NCBI GenBank assembly: GCA_002077045.2
Contig: KZ111175.1
Coordinates: 228,379-292,378, forward strand
DNA length: 64,000 bases
Direction of reading: 5' to 3'
Source of the DNA: Rachicladosporium sp. CCFEE 5018
Taxonomy: Eukaryota > Ascomycota > Dothideomycetes > Cladosporiales > Cladosporiaceae
The notes under the pieces were generated by a model, which was not told the DNA's origin, made no database searches, and saw nothing but the letters and a program-made list of their open reading frames with translations. The first letter of the stretch is position 1. Each line of letters begins with the position of its first letter. Positions 23,075 through 34,304 of the stretch are shown here, in pieces. Made by a program: the position numbers and the translations under genes.

Positions 23075-26000
23075 TCAATTCCCCCACCACAGCCCTCCCT
23101 GCGCATGCCCATGCCCCGCACTCGGCGCAACATAGAAGTTCTGATAAGGATGCTGCGGTAACGTAAAGTCCGCAGTCTTATAGATAGGATTCAGAATCCC
23201 ACTCGGAGGTTTCTTGCCACTTCCCGGCACACTGCTCCCGCTACTCGTAGAGCTGGACGTGCTGCTTCGCTGATGATGTTGAGGATTCGCGGGCGGCGGG
23301 AGAAGATGAGCTTGCGGCTGATGCATAGGCTGCTGCATGGACATCGTGCTGCTGGGCGTGGACTGGGCGGAGAAGTCGAAGCCCTGTTGCAGTTGCATGT
23401 TCTGCATGCCCTGTTGCTGTTGCTGCTGCGCGGCCTGAGCTTGCTGTTGCTGCAGATCAGCCTGTAATTGCTGCCTCGCTTCTTCAGCCTCCTTCTGCTG
23501 TCGTGCAGCGGTATGCGTCTGATTCCATTGCATCGGCGAGACTTCTTCCTGCCAACCCCATCGTTCCTTGAGCTCCTTATACACGAAGCCGATGCGCCAG
23601 CCAGTCTCTTTGTTGATCTTCTCGAAGATGGTCAGGATTTCCTCCTGCTCTCGCCGGTCTTTGATGACTTCGCCTGCATGTGCAAGGGAGCGGATGGCCA
23701 CGCTGGCGACGCCTCGGTCCTTGACATGTGCCGTGATGCCGCAGATCATCTGGGCATGGCGGTTTTGGAGATCGGTCATCTCGCCACCAGCTTCGACTGA
23801 CATGTATGGGTTGACTTGAGCGAGGAGTAGCATGGCGGTGTGGTAGAATAGTCTGGCGACGATCGAGGTGCGCTTGATTAGCCAAACTTCAGGAAAGCAG
23901 CTCTTGTTGCTCGTCTGGTAGCCGAAGACATACGCCATGGGATGCATTGTCCGCGGAATGTTCTCATTCCAAGCGTCCGCCATGCCTTTTAGTCGCATCC
24001 ACTCTTCATACCGTTGCTGAGTCCGAATTTGGTGGTCTTTCGAGTTCTTGTCGGCGTTGCGAGGGACTGTGGCTCGGAAGTTGCACACCTTCGCCACGAT
24101 GTATAGCATCCGATGCGTCCAAACCTCTTCTCGACCGTTGTGCATTTCACGACCGAGGTCCATGTCGATGAACCAGTCATCCGGGTCCCACGCTACCTGC
24201 CAATTGAAGTGAAGGCAACTCAGCACCTCGAGTCCGANNNNNNNNNNNNNNNNNNNNNNNNNNNNNNNNNNNNNNNNNNNNNNNNNNNNNNNNNNNNNNN
24301 NNNNNNNNNNNNNNNNNNNNNNNNNNNNNNNNNNNNNGCATGCCCTGTTGCTGTTGCTGCTGCGCGGCCTGAGCTTGCTGTTGCTGCAGATCAGCCTGTA
24401 ATTGCTGCCTCGCTTCTTCAGCCTCCTTCTGCTGTCGCGCAGCGGTATGTGTCTGATTCCATTGCATTGGTGAGACTTCCTCCTGCCAGCCCCATCGTTC
24501 CTTGAGCTCCTTATACACGAAACCGATGCGCCAGCCAGTCTCTTTGTTGATCTTCTCGAAGATGGTCAGGATTTCCTCCTGCTCTCGCCGGTCTTTGATG
24601 ACTTCGCCTGCGTGTGCAAGGGAGCGGATGGCCACGCTGGCGACGCCTCGGTCCTTGACATGTGCCGTGATGCCGCAGATCATCTGGGCATGGCGGTTTT
24701 GGAGATCGGTCATCTCGCCACCAGCTTCGACTGACATGTATGGGTTGACTTGAGCGAGGAGTAGCATGGCGGTGTGGTAGAATAGTCTGGCGACGATCGA
24801 GGTGCGCTTGATTAGCCAAACTTCAGGAAAGCAGCTCTTGTTGCTCGTCTGGTAGCCGAAGACATACGCCATGGGATGCATTGTCCTCGGAATGTTCTCA
24901 TTCCAAGCGTCCGCCATGCCTTTTAGTCGCATCCACTCTTCATACCGTTGCTGAGTCCGAATTTGGTGGTCTCTCGAGTTCTTGTCGGCGTTGCGAGGGA
25001 CTGTGGCTCGGAAGTTGCACACCTTCGCCACGATGTATAGCATCCGATGCGTCCAAACCTCTTCTCGACCATTGTGCATTTCACGACCGAGGTCCATGTC
25101 GATGAACCAGTCATCCGGGTCCCACGCTACCTGCCAATTGAAGTGAAGGCAACTCAGCACCTCGAGTCCGACATTCAGCCAGAAGCAAGCAGCGCCAATG
25201 CCAGTCGCTCGAGCATTCCACCCACACTCTTTGATCAGTGCACGAGCACCTGCTATGTGATTCATGCGTTGTAGCGCACGCTCACTCATTACTTCGTACA
25301 CATTGAGTATGACTGCTGTAGTGGCACATATCACAGTGTCGCGATTTGGGTCTTGTAGGTTCCTCAATAGATGTGTCGTTGCTTCGTCGTAATAGTGCAG
25401 TGCTTTCTCTTCTGAATATGCCGGGTTCACTAGTGTAAGGTGCCTAGCCCCACAAGCCAGGAACGCGTTCAGCAACATCGGCTCGGACAAAGAGTGGAAT
25501 GGTAGTAGACGAGAGAAGTGCTTCAGGGCGTCCATGCTGTCCATCCATAGACCAACTTCCTCGACAAAGACTTGCATGAACAAAGTCTCCTCGGACGTGT
25601 TGAGGAACTCTCGTTTCTCGTGCACCGGCGAAACCTCTGTCCCATTGGGCGCGTGGTGATGCGCAGGCACTTGCTCCGGATTCGTGTGAGGTATAGTTGC
25701 TTGTTGGGCTGAGGGATTCGATGAGACTGTACTAGGTGGATGCATCGGATATTGCATGGGCTCAGACCGAGGCAGCTCACTGTACAGCATGCCGTTCGAA
25801 TGGGGAAGGTTGGGTTGCTGCATCAGACTCGGGTCATGTGCGAAGTTTTCATTCGGTGGGTAAGCATGCTGAGGCACAGGACCGGACGGTGGTCCGCTCG
25901 GCGCATAGTGCAAGATGGTGCTGTCTTCTCGAGGCCGTTCTCGAGTATGCGCTCGAGGTGCTGGCTGCTGAAGCGGCTCGTACACGTGTGTTCCGCCAAC

Positions 26001-26453
26001 ATACTCAGTCGCGATCTCCCGTGACTCATCCAAGAATTCGACTCTCCAGTCGTGCGTGCCGAAAAGCGTTACGATATGCGGCGGCTGATCGCACCATGTG
26101 TCGATGAAGTTGAGCTTGATGCCTCTCTTGCATTGGCGATTGCTCTTCCTGCAATTCTGACAGCTTGGCCAAGCTTCGTCGCACTTCAAATGTCGCTCTC
26201 GACAGGTCAAGCACCCAGTCCGTACGCGCTTAGCTTTGTTGCCGTCCCCGTCGTTGTCTCCGTCGCCTGCAGCCATGCTGTCGGGCTTCGGCGCATCATT
26301 CTTGGGTCCGACGCGCTTGAGTTTCTTGCTCGACTTCGTGCCTGTCTGATGTGGCGGTGTCTTTCGCTTTTGGCCGTGAGGTTCGCTATTGGGAGGCGTA
26401 ATCGTCTCCGGAGGCACTGCACTCGGTGTGCCCTGCGACTGCGAGTATGCCAT
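23075..26453 (-). CDS. Zn2Cys6 fungal transcription factor, interrupted by assembly gap
   Basis: The minus-strand frame opens at ATG 26453 (MAYSQSQG) and is continuous to the gap at 24337; a second block from 24237 repeats 834 bases and carries on to the stop at 23075. Taking the two blocks as one copy, the coding length is 815 codons and stays in frame. The Zn cluster is near residue 75 (RTGCLTCRERHLKCDEAWPSC, then QNCRKSNRQC; spacing C2C6C6C2C6C), preceded by a Lys-rich nuclear signal. The middle is a fungal-specific regulatory domain (LNAFLACGARHL, CFWLNVGLEVLSCL, WDPDDWFID). A Gln tract and a Ser/Pro-rich tail end the protein (GHAQGGLWWGN). Target genes are unknown. The open frame above 26453 to 26624 is probably leader. 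Confidence 0.8.
23404..24237. repeat. 834-bp direct repeat, left copy (contig end)
   Basis: This block equals 24338-25171 with 11 substitutions and no indel. It stops exactly at the N run. See the matching right copy and the finding on contig overlap. Confidence 0.95.
24238..24337. other. 100-N assembly gap
   Basis: There are exactly 100 N, the conventional placeholder for a gap of unknown size. It falls inside the transcription factor coding region. Confidence 0.99.
24338..25171. repeat. 834-bp direct repeat, right copy (contig start)
   Basis: This block begins at the first base after the N run and matches 23404-24237 base for base except at 11 sites: ten transitions and one transversion. 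On the minus strand ten of the changes are silent and one is Lys to Arg. Confidence 0.95.
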
Positions 26454-27627
26454 CGTGGCTTGCACCGGTGCAGGCTGATTTATCCTAGGGGCCAGCGTGA
26501 GAGCCGCGCTACATGCCCAATTCTCTACGACTATCGCAACGCTGAGCAATCCGCGCCCAATTTTCGCGATACCTCGTAGTATGATGGACTCGAGTGATGT
26601 TGTAGATTCCGGTTCGAGTTGCAAGAGTTCCTTGTTCCTCGCCTCGAAATTCCCAACAAAGACACACCCCGGCTAAGTAAACCGAGCTCTCGGTACCTTC
26701 TCTCAATAATCGCAAATCCTCCAATGCATTGCTCGTACCAACCAAAGTAATATATCCAACAGCTTGATCCCCTTGAGCCTTGCGAGAGTACAGTTAATCA
26801 ACACGGAGCGAAGCCGGTTTGCCATACACAACATGCACAATGACAGAGATCGACGTGCCGATCTGACGCCGCCGTGACGCTGGAGCGCCGCATTGACAGG
26901 GGTTCTGATATGACACTCCCAATATAGTACTCTGCATCTGTGGCACATCGTTCACGAATTGTCGTACTGCAACGATCATGCTCTCAACTACAATGCTTCA
27001 TGTGGTTCTGCATATGCCCACGACACCGGGCATCTTTGATAGCAAATGTCTCCTAGCGGAGAAGTGCACATCACACTAACAATCGCGTTCTAGGGACACC
27101 TCACGCGTTCATCTGTTTGCCTCGACTGGACATGGGCATGCGCCGTCCAAGTCAGCCTATTATCCAAGGGGCTCCTGGAAGCAGCTCCATGCAGATCGGG
27201 ACAAATTGCACTCCGTTCTCTTTACACTCGACGCTGGCGCTTGGAGGCCGAGGTCCGCATCGACAGGCGATCCGGTAAGACGATCGTGTGGACGATGGTA
27301 TTTGGAACCTGCGATGATGAGCATTGTACAAGGTCAACTCAAGGATCGCAGGTAGGGCAGATATCTAGACTCGTGCATCGTGCATGTAGGTTTGGTTCAA
27401 GGTAGGTGCCGGCCTTTGTTCCCACATCAAACCCCGCATCAGTGTTGTTACCCGCAAAAAGTTCATCGTGCATTTGGAGATGCGACTTGATCGGTCATTT
27501 TGCGATCACATCGTCACACTCCCTTTCCTTGTTTGACCCTCCCTTTCTCAAGTTTTACATCTCGACTTCACCATACCCCGAAGTCTCCCCACTCCACCAC
27601 CTCAGCCTCCCCCTTCCACAATCCACC
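26454..27627. promoter_or_regulatory. divergent intergenic, transcription factor / HAD gene
   Basis: About 1.17 kb separates two divergent start codons. A pyrimidine-rich tract runs from about 27530 to 27625 just before the HAD start codon, as in many fungal core promoters. Short open frames here look like shadows. Confidence 0.45.
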
Positions 27628-28440
27628 ATGGCCCCTCCCCCACCCCGCCCCATCCTAGCAACGCTCTTCGACATGGACGGCCTTCTAATCGACTCCGAAG
27701 ACCTCTACACCCTCATCACAAACCTGATCCTCGCCGAGCACTCCCGCCCTCCCCTGCCCTGGAACATAAAAGCTCAAATGCAAGGCCGCCCCGGCCCAGC
27801 CGCAGGCGCAATCTTCCACACTTGGGCACAGCTCCCGATAACGCGAGAAGAATTCATGCGCCGGCAAACAGAGCTGCAGAAAGAGCATTTTCCTGCCACG
27901 CAGCCACTACCAGGCGTTGTGGAGTTACTCGAAGGACTGAAAGAACGAGGCGTAGAAATGGCCCTAGCGACGAGCAGCCACAAAGGCAACTTCAAAATCA
28001 AAACAGACCACTTAGAGCATATCTTCAGCGTCTTCGGGCCGGAGCACAAAGTTCTTGGAGACGATGTCCGGATACCGAAAGGTCGCGGCAAGCCGGCCCC
28101 GGATATCTATCTCCTCGCTCTGCAGACTATCAACACGCGTCGGCGCAGCGAGGGTAAGGAGGAGATCCTGCCAGAGCAATGTCTCGTTTTCGAAGATTCA
28201 GTCCCGGGCGTTGAGTCCGGGCGACGAGCAGGCATGCAAGTCGTGTGGTGTCCGCATCCGGGGCTTAGGCAAGAGTTTAAGGGGAGGGAAGAGGAGGTGT
28301 TGGCTGGCTTGACTGGGGAGTTCGTGGAGGGCGAGGCTGTGAGGGAGAAAGCTGGGGAGGTGGGCGATGGGTGGGGTGTGCACCTAGAGACCTTGGAGAA
28401 ATTTCCGTACCAGCGATTTGGATTGGGGAGCGGGAGGTGA
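27628..28440 (+). CDS. HAD-superfamily phosphatase (GS1/PUDP-like)
   Basis: The ATG at 27628 sits in an ideal context (CCACCATGG) and gives 270 residues; the open frame above begins with GTG and is leader. HAD motifs: I, LFDMDGLLIDSED near residue 13; II, LATSSHKGN near 114; III Lys in GKPAPDIYLLAL near 155; IV, CLVFEDSVPGVESGRRAG near 192. The cap region between motifs I and II is helical, as in subclass I enzymes such as pseudouridine-5'-phosphatase, DOG1/2 and glycerol-3-phosphatase. The reaction is probably hydrolysis of a small sugar or nucleotide monophosphate in the cytosol; the substrate is not visible. It is convergent with upf3, 186 bases apart. Confidence 0.85.
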   Translation: MAPPPPRPILATLFDMDGLLIDSEDLYTLITNLILAEHSRPPLPWNIKAQMQGRPGPAAGAIFHTWAQLPITREEFMRRQTELQKEHFPATQPLPGVVELLEGLKERGVEMALATSSHKGNFKIKTDHLEHIFSVFGPEHKVLGDDVRIPKGRGKPAPDIYLLALQTINTRRRSEGKEEILPEQCLVFEDSVPGVESGRRAGMQVVWCPHPGLRQEFKGREEEVLAGLTGEFVEGEAVREKAGEVGDGWGVHLETLEKFPYQRFGLGSGR

Positions 28441-28626
28441 GCCATGCATGTCAGAATAGAGGGACGAGACAGGAGCTGACTGCGTGTGCAGTGGGAAGAC
28501 ACGGGAGAGGCTGTAGAGGCATACACTATAGATACCCATACGTTGCCATAGTAGCATGTTCGCAGAGCTCTCGGTCAAGCCCCGCGACTGCATCAGCGAC
28601 AATTATCGCCCGCTGCAGCACTTGCA

Positions 28627-30210
28627 TTAGGTCGATGTCGCCGCACCAGCAGCAGAAGTCTTCACAGCCGGCGCAACCGCAGCCGCAGGACCACCAGCAC
28701 CCTGCGCAATTACACCCGCCCCTCCCCTCCCACCTCTCGCCCCTCCACCGCCTCTGGGTCCCCTGAACCCTCCCCTCCCGCCTCCTCCACCACCCTGCGG
28801 CGCACCACCCGGCACCCCCTCCCTCAGCCTCAGCACCTCCACCTCGCCTCTCCCAACACTCACCCGCTTCGCCTCCAGCGCTTTCCGCAAACCCTCCTGC
28901 GTTTTGAACACCGCAATCGCTGTTCCCTTCCTGGGGTCTATCGTCACGTTTCCCATTGTAGCCGGGTTTGCTTCGAAGACGGCGAGAGCGCGTTGGATGA
29001 GGATTTCTGTCATGCCTTGGGAGGGGTTGGCGTGTTTGAGGTAGGCTTTCGGGAGGGGGGCTGGAGGCGTGGGTTGCTGGGTTGGGGTTTGTTGGGTTGA
29101 AGTGACGGCGGGCTTGGGTGTTGTGGTTGCTGGAGCTGTGGTTGGCGGCGTAGGCGCTGTATCTGCTGACGTTGCAGATGCAACAGGCTTCGGCTTGATA
29201 CCAAGGTCTTTCTGAAGCATCTTCTTGATCCCTTCTGCATTTCCTCGTTGTCTCTGTGCCGGCGCTGTGCGGACCGGTGGAGCATTGGCTGGCGGTGTCG
29301 GAGCTGTCACAGTTGCCTTCTGACTCTGAGGTGGCGCGGCTCGCTTGCCCTTAGCAGGCGGCGCGACACCTCGTTGTGGCGACGCCGGCGGTGCAGGCGC
29401 CCCGTTCTGTGCCTGCTTGCCATTCGCTTGCTTATTCGCGACTTTGGCCACGTCTTTCGTGAGCTGCTCCAGTCTGCCTTTCTCACCCTTCTTAGGAGTG
29501 GAGACGGCCGGTGGAACTTCCTTCGTTTCAGCGGCGCTGTCCTTCCCGTCGGTCTTGCCTGGTACTTTGGCGTCGCTCTTAGCGGCCGCAGCCTTGGCCT
29601 TTGCTGCCTTGCGTTCCCGCAATGCCTCGATCAGTGGTGTGCTCTTGGCTTTCGGCTCCTTCTCTACAGTGGTGACGTCCACAGGTGCTGGCTTAGCGAT
29701 GGGCTGCGTCTCTGCTTCCAAGAATGCAATGAACTCTGGGTCTTGATCGATAGTACCCTGCCTTGTGTCCGGCTTCTGCTTGCCTGGCAAAGGCACGCGC
29801 TGATTCGGCGCAAAGCCAAGCGTAGGTGGAAGGTGCTTCAGCTCGGGCAGCTTATGCGTGCCCGCCTTATCGTGGAAGACAACATCGAGGAAGCGTTGCT
29901 CGAAGTCTCGCACTAGCGACTCATTGACGAGGTGTACATAGCAGCGGCTCTGCTCAGGCAGCTTGCCAGCACTCTTGATCTTGCCTTGACGGTACTCGCG
30001 CCAATCGATCTTGCCTGCGCCGAGCTTCCAGTCTTCGCCCAAGATGTCTTCGAACTCGGTGAGAGTCAAGCTGGGCGGCAGACGGCGGACTTCGAGCTTC
30101 AGTCGGACATTGGACTTTTGGGGGCTGGATTGTGTGCGTGCTGCTGCCGGGATTGAGAGGACGCCAGATTGTTGATCATTGGCCGCCTTCTGGAGCACCT
30201 TCGGCGGCAT
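28627..30210 (-). CDS. upf3: Upf3/Smg4-domain nonsense-mediated decay factor
   Basis: A single exon of 527 residues starts at ATG 30210 (MPPKVLQKAAND). The frame is open upstream, but the extra peptide is not conserved-looking and overlaps the promoter palindrome. The Smg4/Upf3 RRM-like domain covers about residues 33-170 (KLEVRRLPPSLTLTEF, WREYRQGKIKSAGKL, RCYVHLVNESLVRDF, DPEFIAFLEAETQ). The middle is Ala/Lys/Pro-rich and probably disordered. Near 440-490 a second conserved patch (LIQRALAVFEANPATMGNV) precedes a Gly/Arg-rich RGG tail and a final Ala-rich segment. Upf3 links exon-junction or ribosome-bound factors to Upf2/Upf1 in mRNA decay. The RGG tail suggests extra RNA binding. Confidence 0.85.
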   Translation of the reverse strand: MPPKVLQKAANDQQSGVLSIPAAARTQSSPQKSNVRLKLEVRRLPPSLTLTEFEDILGEDWKLGAGKIDWREYRQGKIKSAGKLPEQSRCYVHLVNESLVRDFEQRFLDVVFHDKAGTHKLPELKHLPPTLGFAPNQRVPLPGKQKPDTRQGTIDQDPEFIAFLEAETQPIAKPAPVDVTTVEKEPKAKSTPLIEALRERKAAKAKAAAAKSDAKVPGKTDGKDSAAETKEVPPAVSTPKKGEKGRLEQLTKDVAKVANKQANGKQAQNGAPAPPASPQRGVAPPAKGKRAAPPQSQKATVTAPTPPANAPPVRTAPAQRQRGNAEGIKKMLQKDLGIKPKPVASATSADTAPTPPTTAPATTTPKPAVTSTQQTPTQQPTPPAPLPKAYLKHANPSQGMTEILIQRALAVFEANPATMGNVTIDPRKGTAIAVFKTQEGLRKALEAKRVSVGRGEVEVLRLREGVPGGAPQGGGGGGRGGFRGPRGGGGARGGRGGAGVIAQGAGGPAAAVAPAVKTSAAGAATST

Positions 30211-30616
30211 GATGTGGTGACCGTATCCTCCTGACGTGGTGCTGTAAGCTGTGTTGCCTTGACTGCATGAATTGACACATGCACAGTGGGGCTCATTCAC
30301 ATGCATGTGAAGGTACGGGAGGCGCCGCTAGAAGTCACAATGGAGGGGCTGGCTTGGCGGAGTTGACGCCGGCAGCACTCTGTCGTGTCACTCCGGCACT
30401 TGCTAGCGACCTCACGCCTAGCAATCCTCCACTTGCGCGCATTACGTGCTGGCGGGGAAGGAGAGTACAAGTATATGCAGTCTACTCTCGGTTCTGCTGA
30501 ATGCAAGCCCTTTTGCTGTCTCCATCTGCCGCTTGGCTGCTCGCTCAAGGCTTTCTTCTTCCCTTTCGACCATCACTTTACACAGCCGACAAGACACCTT
30601 GACGCTCAACCGCATC
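30211..30616. promoter_or_regulatory. divergent promoter, upf3 / cho2
   Basis: These 406 bases hold the ICRE-like palindrome and a further CACATG at about 30277. Nothing else was clearly recognised. Confidence 0.5.
30296..30311. promoter_or_regulatory. UASINO/ICRE-like palindrome
   Basis: TTCACATGCATGTGAA is a perfect 16-bp palindrome made of two back-to-back copies of the yeast inositol/choline-responsive half site (core CATGTGAA). It lies in the divergent promoter, 306 bases before the cho2 ATG. In yeast this element drives CHO2, INO1 and OPI3 through the bHLH pair Ino2/Ino4; that the same factors act here is inference. Confidence 0.6.
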
Positions 30617-33600
30617 ATGGTGTCTAGTACGTCAGGCAGTCAACCTGCCAGTGTGGGAGGACTTCGAGAAAGGCTGCCTGCTCGGTCAGCGGTCCATGAA
30701 GGACTGGACATAGAGCGCAACGCCTCCGAAAGGGTCAAGGCATTGAATGCGGAGGCAGCAGGTGAAGACAAGGACGGCGGCGAGCAGAGGACGTATGGCA
30801 GGACACCCGACGGCACAGGTGCGTAGTCGCCTCGGGGTACCTCTCGTGTTGTAGCAGAGCGATTTGTCAAGCATGTCGATCGTCAAGCCGAATATCTTCT
30901 ATACCAATTCGCCGTCTCAATCTCACTGACCTCGCGACCGTAGTGTTTACCGTGCCACATACGGAGGACATGGTGTCGCAGTTGTTTGATCCCACGCAGC
31001 CGAAGAATGCTTCCGACGTCGCCATCGTCACAGTTCTGCTGTACCTTTGCGGCCTGCTGTACTTTCTCCCAACGCGACTATGTATACCGACATTCGCTGT
31101 GATCTTCCTATTCTGGCGGCTTTGCTACAACGGAGGCATTGGCTGGCTACTGCATGTACAATCGAACCATAAGCGCCTCACTCTCTGGGCCAGACGATCC
31201 GGCATCTTCGAGAAGCCAGAGTCCGGCCGAAACCCGTACCCTTTCATGTACAAGCTTTTGAAGCAAGAAATGCAGACCAAGATCCCGAAGGACTACGACT
31301 TCGAGACTGCGCCCCTGGAATACAACACTTGGCTCTTGTTCCGTCGTGTAGTCGACTTGATCCTGATGTGTGACTTTACCTCCTACTGCCTCTTCGCGAT
31401 CGCCTGTGGCGGGCGGCCGGTCGACGAGAAGCTACCCATGACGATTGCTCGCTGGGTGTGTGGCATCGCGCTTGTGCTGTTCAATCTCTGGGTCAAGCTG
31501 GATGCTCATCGAGTGGTCAAAGACTTCGCTTGGTACTGGGGCGACTTCTTCTACCTGATCGACCAGGATCTAACATTCGACGGGGTTTTCGAGCTGGCGC
31601 CGCATCCGATGTACTCGGTGGGTTACGCTGGATACTACGGCATCTCACTCATGGCTGCGAGCTACAAGGTGCTGTTCATCTCGATCGTAGCGCACGCCGC
31701 TCAACTCATCTTTCTGGCAGTGGTCGAAAGCCCACACATCGAGAAGACGTACAACGCACCGCCTCCTCCAGCGAAGCGTGCAGACATATCTGGCATCTCA
31801 ACACCACCGCAGTACCAGTCCAAGCTCTTGAGCTCGTTGAGCCCCAACAGTCCGCCCACAACATCACCATCAAGCACTCCATCACCTGTACACAACCTCA
31901 TCGGCCTACAGAACGTAGATTTCTTCCGCATCACGGACGTCTCCGTGGCACTGCTGCAATTCTACATGTACAGCGTCGCGTTCCTCACGCCTGCAACATT
32001 CACATGGCAGACGTTATTCGTCATCAACGCCATCGCATGGAGGCTCTGGTACTCCATTGGTATCGGCTTCATCCTGGACCGTCAATCGAACAAGAAGCGC
32101 TGGACTCGCCACTTTGTCAAGTACGGCGAGAGCACCGAGGAAGCATGGCGGCAGTGGAAGGGCATCTACCATCTCAGTATGATCATGTGCTATACCAGCT
32201 TTGTCTGCGCGACGTGGAAGATGTACCACTTGCCTGCAGACTGGACTTATGGCATGACAATACTCAGACACGTCATTGGCGTCGCAGCTATCGCGCTGCA
32301 GATCTGGACCGTGACTAGCATCTACGAATCGCTGGGCGAATTCGGCTGGTTCTTTGGCGACTTCTTCTACCCTGACTCGACTGTGAGCCGGCTGACGTAC
32401 GATGGCATCTACCGCTTCTTGAACAATCCTGAGCGGACCATCGGACTGGCTGGTGTCTGGGGTGCTGCGATACTAACATGGAGCAAAGCGATCTTCTTTC
32501 TGGCGCTGATGTCGCATGTCCTGACACTGTGCTTCATTCAATTCGTTGAACGGCCGCACATGCAAAAGCTGTATCGACAGAGCCTACGAGAGACTTCAGG
32601 CGTGTCGAAGAGCCTCAAGCGATCACTACCTCCACCACTGCAGAAGTGGACAGGAAGCGTCGATCGGGTGCTCGATGAGACACTAGACTTCGTTGAGGAG
32701 TATATCGATGCTGCACGGCCAAAACTAGCAGCTGGGTTTAGCAGCTTCGTCCGGGACTCGATGACACTGTTCAAGCAATATCCAGCTCGCATTAGTATCA
32801 CCAGACTCGCGCCTGATCTAGCCGGCTTCAATCCGAAGGACTACTCGCTTGAGATCGACATGAGCACCCCCGGCCTGCAGCTAGAAGCAGCACCAGCTAG
32901 CGGTCGCGAAGGTGAAGATGGCCAGGTCCCGCAACAGCGCACCGACAGCTTCCAACGCTTGACTGTTGAGTACGGCGCGCCGATCAGAGTCAAGTGGAGC
33001 GCACCTCTCAATCACAGCAAGAAAGATTGGATCGGTCTGTACATGGTCGCCGACAATGCATCCCGTGAAGCAACCAAGGTCTCCTCGCAAGGACGCTGGA
33101 TCGCCACGAATCCCAACAGCTTCGATATCTCTACAGCTGACACTGGCATTATCACTACCGATGTTCTCGTTGCAGCCTCGCAACGTCAGGACGGCGAATC
33201 CCAAGACTTTCTCTCCGGCACAATGGAGTTCTCCGGGGATAAGCTATGGTGGACCTCCAACGTCTTCGAGTTCCGCTACCATCATGCAAACAAACACAAC
33301 GTCATGGCCATCTCCCTCCCCTTCGAGATCAAAATCTCCCGTTTCGACGAGGATAGCTTCGACTTCAGCACCTCCAACATCCACTCCGCGATCGAGTCCG
33401 CAATCTTACCCGTCGTGCAGAACTGCTTCGATCGCAGTCCCGACATCGCACCCAGGTCACCGAGCGATCTCTTCGGTCCTGCGCTCGAGCGGGAAGGCAA
33501 GTATGCGAAGCGAGTCGTGTACGCGATTCAGAGGATGTTCGGAGTAGAATTCGCGCCTGAGGTGGTGGCTGCTGATGGGAGTGTGAGGAACTTGGCTTGG

Positions 33601-33681
33601 AGAATATGCGAGGCGAGGAGGGTGTTGGCGCCTTATAGTATGAGTCGGAGCAAGGGTGGTGGGACGCCGGAGGAGAAGTGA
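30617..33681 (+). CDS. cho2: phosphatidylethanolamine N-methyltransferase Cho2
   Basis: Two exons (30617..30818 and 30944..33681) give 979 residues; the intron is GTGCGT..CCGTAG. The N-terminus (MVSSTSGSQPASVGG) is soluble. From about residue 70 many transmembrane helices follow (DVAIVTVLLYLCGLLYFLP, FAVIFLFWRLCYNG). Two phospholipid methyltransferase blocks are visible: LAPHPMYSVGYAGYYGISL near 225 and RFLNNPERTIGLAGVWGAA near 500. The C-terminal 300 residues are soluble, with LTRLAPDLAGFNPKDYSLEI and an Ig/C2-like PIRVKWSAPLNHSKKDWIGLY. The enzyme makes the first methylation of PE to PC with S-adenosylmethionine in the ER. Length and layout match fungal Cho2. Likely regulation is through the ICRE-like palindrome upstream. 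Confidence 0.93.
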
Positions 33682-33836
33682 AGAAAAATGGAATCGGCAA
33701 GCGGGGAGCATATATTTGAATGGCGTTGAGATACCACAAAAGCGGAGTACATATGTTGTACAGACTTCTGAATTTTCTCCAACCCTACTAGAAGCCAGTC
33801 ACGAGAGTCTTACACATAAGACTGTGCATGTTTCCT

Positions 33837-34304
33837 TCATGATGGTGCTTTCAACTCCTGACTTGGCCTCGTCCAAGCGCGCTGTGATCTCTGTAACGCC
33901 CTGAGTATACGTCGATCGTTGACGCGCTGTGGGAGAGTCAATTTCAATGCACGGCTATTGTACAGTGCATCTGCATGCATTGCGGCGTGCACTAGCATTG
34001 TATGAGCGTCCAGGAAGTTGATCGTAAGGTCCTCATATCCGAGCTCGAAAACGATCGGCTCGGACTGCAGCCAGTCGTCATGCAGAGTAGCGAACTCGGA
34101 TCGAATCTGTTAGCATGTGTTATGCAGTACGATAGAATTGTTTGTTGCTACCATCGCGTCGTATGATTCGTTGCGCATATCCCAGACATGCCAGGCTATG
34201 CCATCAAGAGGGTGGCGTAGGTGCAAGTAGTCGTATATCTCTAGTCTGAGTTCAGGCGGCAGCTCAAGCAGGTAGCAGCGTAAATTGGCCGCCAACCCAT
34301 CGCC
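33837..34304 (-). pseudogene. F-box-like gene fragment (partial or degenerate)
   Basis: On the minus strand, 34304..34152 reads GDGLAANLRCYLLELPPEL, where LLELPPELRLEIYDYL is the typical start of fungal F-box-like/2EXR domains. A 45-base intron (GTAGCA..ATGCTAACAG, with a branch site) joins it in frame to 34106..33837, which encodes IRSEFATLHDDWLQSEPIV and ends ELKAPS with a stop. No convincing start exon exists: 34305 looks like an intron acceptor (CTGCGCAG), and upstream candidates near 34400-34520 lack an in-frame ATG. Either 5' exons were missed (an ATG-led frame at 34850 ends at a GTGAGT donor in matching phase) or the gene has decayed. Confidence 0.4.

Noticed and set aside
23404..25171. 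True tandem duplication inside the transcription factor gene
   Set aside because: Both copies end exactly at the artificial gap, lengths are identical, and collapsing one restores the frame; an assembly overlap explains this better.
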